Source of the DNA: DFXE01 sp032054765
GTDB lineage: Bacteria > Bacteroidota > Bacteroidia > Bacteroidales > Tannerellaceae
Length of the DNA: 64,000 bases
Direction of reading: 5' to 3'
Assembly: GCA_032054765.1 (NCBI GenBank)
Contig: DAMBSC010000006.1
Span: 186,001-250,000, forward strand
Numbering within the stretch: position 1 is the stretch's first letter; every line of letters starts with the position of its first letter. The position numbers were made by a program, and so were the translations under genes. Below the pieces are notes generated by a model. It did no database searches and was not told the DNA's origin. It worked only from the letters and a program-made list of their open reading frames with translations. This document shows positions 61,167-64,000 of the stretch, piece after piece.

Positions 61167-62467
61167 GTTCATTTGTTATAGAAGGTGGTTGCAGATTATC
61201 TGGTGAAATTATTCCTCAAGGAGCAAAAAACGAAGCCTTAGAAGTAATCTGTGCCGTTCTGCTTACAGCCGAAAAGGTTACAATCCATAATATACCCGAT
61301 ATTCTCGATGTAAATAACCTGATCCAGCTATTGCGTGACATGCGTGTTAAGGTAGAACGCCTAGCTGCTGGCACTTATATGTTTCAGGCTGACGATATTG
61401 ATCTGGATTATCTATATACCGATGATTTCTTAAAGAGAAGTACTGCACTGCGGGGTTCCATCATGATTGTTGGTCCTTTAATAGCTCGTTTTGGGAAAGC
61501 GTTAACTCCTAAACCTGGTGGAGATAAAATAGGGCGTCGGCGTCTGGATACTCACTTTACCGGTATACAGAAGTTAGGAGCCAGATTCCATTATAATCAG
61601 GAAAAACAATTATATGAAATTGAAGCCGAAAGGTTAAAGGGAGCATACATGTTGTTAGACGAGGCTTCTGTAACCGGTACTGCAAATATATTGATGGCTG
61701 CCGTACTTGCCGAAGGTACTACTACCATTTATAATGCAGCCTGTGAACCTTATCTGCAACAATTATCCAAGATGCTAAACTACATGGGGGCAAAGATATC
61801 AGGTGTGGGTTCTAATCTTTTGACGATTGAAGGAGTAGAATCCCTGCATGGGACAACACATACGATCCTTCCTGATATGATTGAAGTTGGAAGCTTTATC
61901 GGAATGGCTGCCATGACAGGATCGGATATCCTTATCAAGAATACTGGATATGAGAGTCTAGGTATCATTCCCGAATCATTCCGCAGATTAGGCATAACAG
62001 TCGAGAAAAAGGGGGACGATATTCATATTCCTACACACGAATCGTACGAGATAGATACATTTATTGACGGTTCAATCATGACAATAGCGGATGCTCCATG
62101 GCCGGGACTGACACCTGATTTGCTAAGTGTATTTCTTGTTATTGCCACACAGGCTGTTGGAAGTGTATTGATTCATCAGAAAATGTTTGAGAGTCGTTTA
62201 TTCTTTGTCGATAAACTGATTGATATGGGAGCCCAAATTATCTTGTGTGATCCTCATCGTGCAACAGTAATAGGACTGGGAAACAGGGTAAAGCTTCGCG
62301 GCTCTAATATGGTATCACCTGATATCCGGGCTGGTATAGCCTTATTGATCGCCGCCTTAAGCGCGGAAGGAACCAGTCGTATCCACAATATTGATCAGAT
62401 AGATCGTGGTTATCAGGATATCGACAAACGTCTCAATAACATAGGTGCTCGCATTACCCGTTTGTAA
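61163..62467 (+). CDS. murA: UDP-N-acetylglucosamine 1-carboxyvinyltransferase, Asp at the fosfomycin site
   Basis: A 434-residue enzyme of the first committed step of peptidoglycan synthesis. The conserved Lys-Asn is in PQGAKNEALEV (residues 22-23), and TALRGSIMIVGPLIARFGKA is typical. The mobile loop reads PKPGGDKIGRRRLD: Asp121 stands where E. coli has Cys115 (PGGCxIGxRPVD). In known enzymes with Asp here, activity is kept but fosfomycin can no longer alkylate the site. It is coupled to DUF4290 by overlap and followed after ten bases by rimM. Confidence 0.96.
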   Translation: MSSFVIEGGCRLSGEIIPQGAKNEALEVICAVLLTAEKVTIHNIPDILDVNNLIQLLRDMRVKVERLAAGTYMFQADDIDLDYLYTDDFLKRSTALRGSIMIVGPLIARFGKALTPKPGGDKIGRRRLDTHFTGIQKLGARFHYNQEKQLYEIEAERLKGAYMLLDEASVTGTANILMAAVLAEGTTTIYNAACEPYLQQLSKMLNYMGAKISGVGSNLLTIEGVESLHGTTHTILPDMIEVGSFIGMAAMTGSDILIKNTGYESLGIIPESFRRLGITVEKKGDDIHIPTHESYEIDTFIDGSIMTIADAPWPGLTPDLLSVFLVIATQAVGSVLIHQKMFESRLFFVDKLIDMGAQIILCDPHRATVIGLGNRVKLRGSNMVSPDIRAGIALLIAALSAEGTSRIHNIDQIDRGYQDIDKRLNNIGARITRL

Positions 62468-62477
62468 TCCCAATAGT

Positions 62478-63005
62478 ATGATAAAAAAAGAAGAGGTAAT
62501 TAAAATAGGACATTTTGCTAAGCCGCATGGTATTAAAGGTGAAATAGGATTGGTTACCACTTATGATGTATTTGATGACTCAGATAATCTTTATATTATC
62601 TGTGAGATTGATGGCATTTTAGTTCCCTTCTTTCTTGAATCATATCGATATAAAACAAATACAGTAGTACTTATTAAGCTGGAAAATATAGACTCCGAAG
62701 AAAGAGTTCGTGAACTTATTAATCTGGATGTTTATTATCCCAAAAACCGTATGGATATTGCTAAAAACAATCTGACAGAAGAGATAACCTGGGATAATTT
62801 TATTGGTTACAAGGTTACCGACGAAAACCTTGGTTTTCTGGGTAATATAACAAACGTAGATGATAGTACTATGAATGTTATTCTAGGAATTGATTTTAAT
62901 GGTAAAGAGCTATTAATACCTGCAGCAGAGGAACTGATCTTATCTGTTGATCATGATAAGAGAAATCTAACAGTAACTATTCCTGAGGGTTTATTAGATT
63001 TATAG
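62478..63005 (+). CDS. rimM: 16S rRNA processing protein RimM
   Basis: A 175-residue ribosome maturation factor. The N-terminal barrel has IGHFAKPHGIKGEIGLVTTY, the C-terminal PRC-barrel has FIGYKVTDENLGFLGNIT and LIPAAEELILSVDHDKRN. It binds S19 and helps fold the 30S head. I chose the ATG at 62478 because the upstream residues overlap murA and are unlike the family. Confidence 0.95.
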   Translation: MIKKEEVIKIGHFAKPHGIKGEIGLVTTYDVFDDSDNLYIICEIDGILVPFFLESYRYKTNTVVLIKLENIDSEERVRELINLDVYYPKNRMDIAKNNLTEEITWDNFIGYKVTDENLGFLGNITNVDDSTMNVILGIDFNGKELLIPAAEELILSVDHDKRNLTVTIPEGLLDL

Positions 63006-63052
63006 AAAACGTTAATTAGCGTAAACTCTTTCTAAACAGATATGGTTTTTGC

Positions 63053-63060
63053 TACTTTTG
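63053..63060 (+). promoter_or_regulatory. -7 promoter box (TACTTTTG) for the M23 peptidase gene
   Basis: TACTTTTG fits TAnnTTTG and ends 17 bases before the start codon. Confidence 0.6.
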
Positions 63061-63077
63061 CGTTTTAAAAGAAAAAC

Positions 63078-63950
63078 ATGGCAGTAAAAAATAATAAAAA
63101 AAGAGGTAAATCATTCTGGCATCAGATACGATTTAAATACAAACTTTCTTTTTTTAATGAAAATACATTAGAAGAAGTTTGGTCGTTTCGAATGTCAAAA
63201 CTAACTGCTTTTAATATTTTCACTGCTTTTGCTTTATTGCTTATAGCTATTACTTCATTAATAATCATTAAGACACCTATACGAAATTATCTGCCGGGAT
63301 ACCTGGATGTTGAAGTGCGTAAAGAAATCATGCAAACTGCCTTACGGGCTGATTCACTTGAACGGCTCATCTCTATTCAGGCTTTATATCTGGATAATGT
63401 GACTGCTATTCTTACTGGTACTATGCCTATTGATTCTATCCGAATGGTTGATTCACTGGCACATGTAAATGCCGATTATAATATTCCGCGTACCTCTTCG
63501 GAGGAAGACTTTGTAAAGACATTTGAGGAAGAAGAGAAATACAATCTTACGACTCTAAATCCCAATCATACTCCGACAGATGCCGTCTTCTTTTATAAAC
63601 CTGTTAATGGGATTGTATCTGCACGTTATGAAGCTGATATACGACATTATGGGATAGATCTTGTTGCTGCTCCTAAAGAGAATGTATTGGCTACCCTAGA
63701 TGGAACAGTAGTTTATACAGGATATGATCCTCAATATGGAAATGTAATCCAGATCCAGCATAAAAACGGATTTCTATCTGTTTATAAACATAACGAAATG
63801 TTATTGAAAGCTATAGGTGATCAGGTAATTGCCGGAGAAGCCATAGCATTGATCGGTAATACGGGAGATCTATCAACCGGCCCCCATCTGCATTTTGAGT
63901 TATGGTTTAAAGGTTCACCTGTTAATCCTGAAGAATATATTGCCTTTTAA
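63078..63950 (+). CDS. Membrane-anchored M23 peptidase
   Basis: A 290-residue protein with a basic cytoplasmic start, one TM segment (about residues 46-65), a helical periplasmic stalk and a C-terminal LytM/M23 domain. The zinc ligands are visible in RHYGIDLVA (His, Asp) and GPHLHFELW (His), with SVYKHNEML as the active-site His region. All metal ligands are kept, so it may be an active peptidoglycan endopeptidase in division or elongation. It abuts dxr with no gap. Confidence 0.93.
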   Translation: MAVKNNKKRGKSFWHQIRFKYKLSFFNENTLEEVWSFRMSKLTAFNIFTAFALLLIAITSLIIIKTPIRNYLPGYLDVEVRKEIMQTALRADSLERLISIQALYLDNVTAILTGTMPIDSIRMVDSLAHVNADYNIPRTSSEEDFVKTFEEEEKYNLTTLNPNHTPTDAVFFYKPVNGIVSARYEADIRHYGIDLVAAPKENVLATLDGTVVYTGYDPQYGNVIQIQHKNGFLSVYKHNEMLLKAIGDQVIAGEAIALIGNTGDLSTGPHLHFELWFKGSPVNPEEYIAF

Positions 63951-64000
63951 ATGAAAAGAAGAATAGCTATATTAGGTTCCACCGGTTCTATAGGCACTCA
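63951..64000 (+). CDS. dxr: 1-deoxy-D-xylulose-5-phosphate reductoisomerase, 5' end only
   Basis: Only 16 complete codons are in the window: MKRRIAILGSTGSIGT, the NADPH-binding start typical of DXR in the MEP isoprenoid pathway. It begins at the base after the M23 stop codon. The gene order (rimM, M23 peptidase, dxr) supports the call. Confidence 0.85.
   Translation, partial: MKRRIAILGSTGSIGT

Overview
The window is a piece of a Bacteroidota chromosome, most likely order Bacteroidales. The grounds are SusC/SusD, TAnnTTTG-type -7 promoter boxes, almost no Shine-Dalgarno sequences, a small RRM RNA-binding protein, DUF4290 next to murA, and PG0541-type and YtrA-type genes. I cannot fix the genus. 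Most of the window is AT-rich. About 3.8-14.8 kb is visibly richer in GC and in C-ending codons.

Layout. 0-3.7 kb: the end of an unidentified gene, an RRM protein and a DUF418 membrane protein whose C-terminus is frameshifted. 3.8-12.7 kb: an AraC regulator divergent from a TetR-led RND efflux operon (TolC-like, membrane-fusion protein, RND pump, PII-like PG0541 protein, membrane protein). 12.8-16.9 kb: outer-membrane phospholipase A, a DUF362 protein, a decayed and an intact AraC paralogue, and a small membrane protein. 16.9-17.97 kb: gene-free and packed with repeats. 18-20.3 kb: an autoregulated GntR/SPFH/lipoprotein operon. 20.5-26.4 kb: tRNA-Ser, mltG, a lipoprotein hydrolase, iorAB and a thioredoxin-like protein. 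26.4-35.5 kb: a polysaccharide utilisation locus (susC, susD, heparinase II/III-like lyase, DoxX/aldo-keto fusion). 35.9-41.4 kb: mltF, rlmD and a YgiQ-type radical SAM gene. 41.5-49.3 kb: a phospho-signalling cluster (LytTR, two FHA/zinc-ribbon proteins, acidic mini-protein, PP2C, transmembrane Ser/Thr kinase, beta-barrel protein, kelch lipoprotein). 49.3-51.2 kb: cysE and a beta-barrel protein. 51.3-58 kb: the full trp operon, order B-E-G-D-C-F-A, behind an attenuator. 58.4-64 kb: a TonB-like protein, a Nudix protein, DUF4290, murA, rimM, an M23 peptidase and the start of dxr.

The observations most worth following are these. (1) Three unrelated intergenic regions each hold exactly four tandem 22-bp imperfect palindromes; unit sequence differs between loci but the architecture is the same. 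(2) The kinase/FHA/PP2C cluster carries repeated acidic-Thr-hydrophobic motifs in the kinase juxtamembrane segment, the acidic mini-protein and one FHA protein, which suggests a docking code. (3) A trp leader peptide with tandem Trp codons precedes an intrinsic terminator. (4) Intergenic-type repeats sit in frame inside trpE, trpC, trpF and the YgiQ-type gene. (5) MurA has Asp in place of the fosfomycin-target Cys. (6) One motif lies at the same distance upstream of both the efflux operon and pldA, suggesting a shared regulon.
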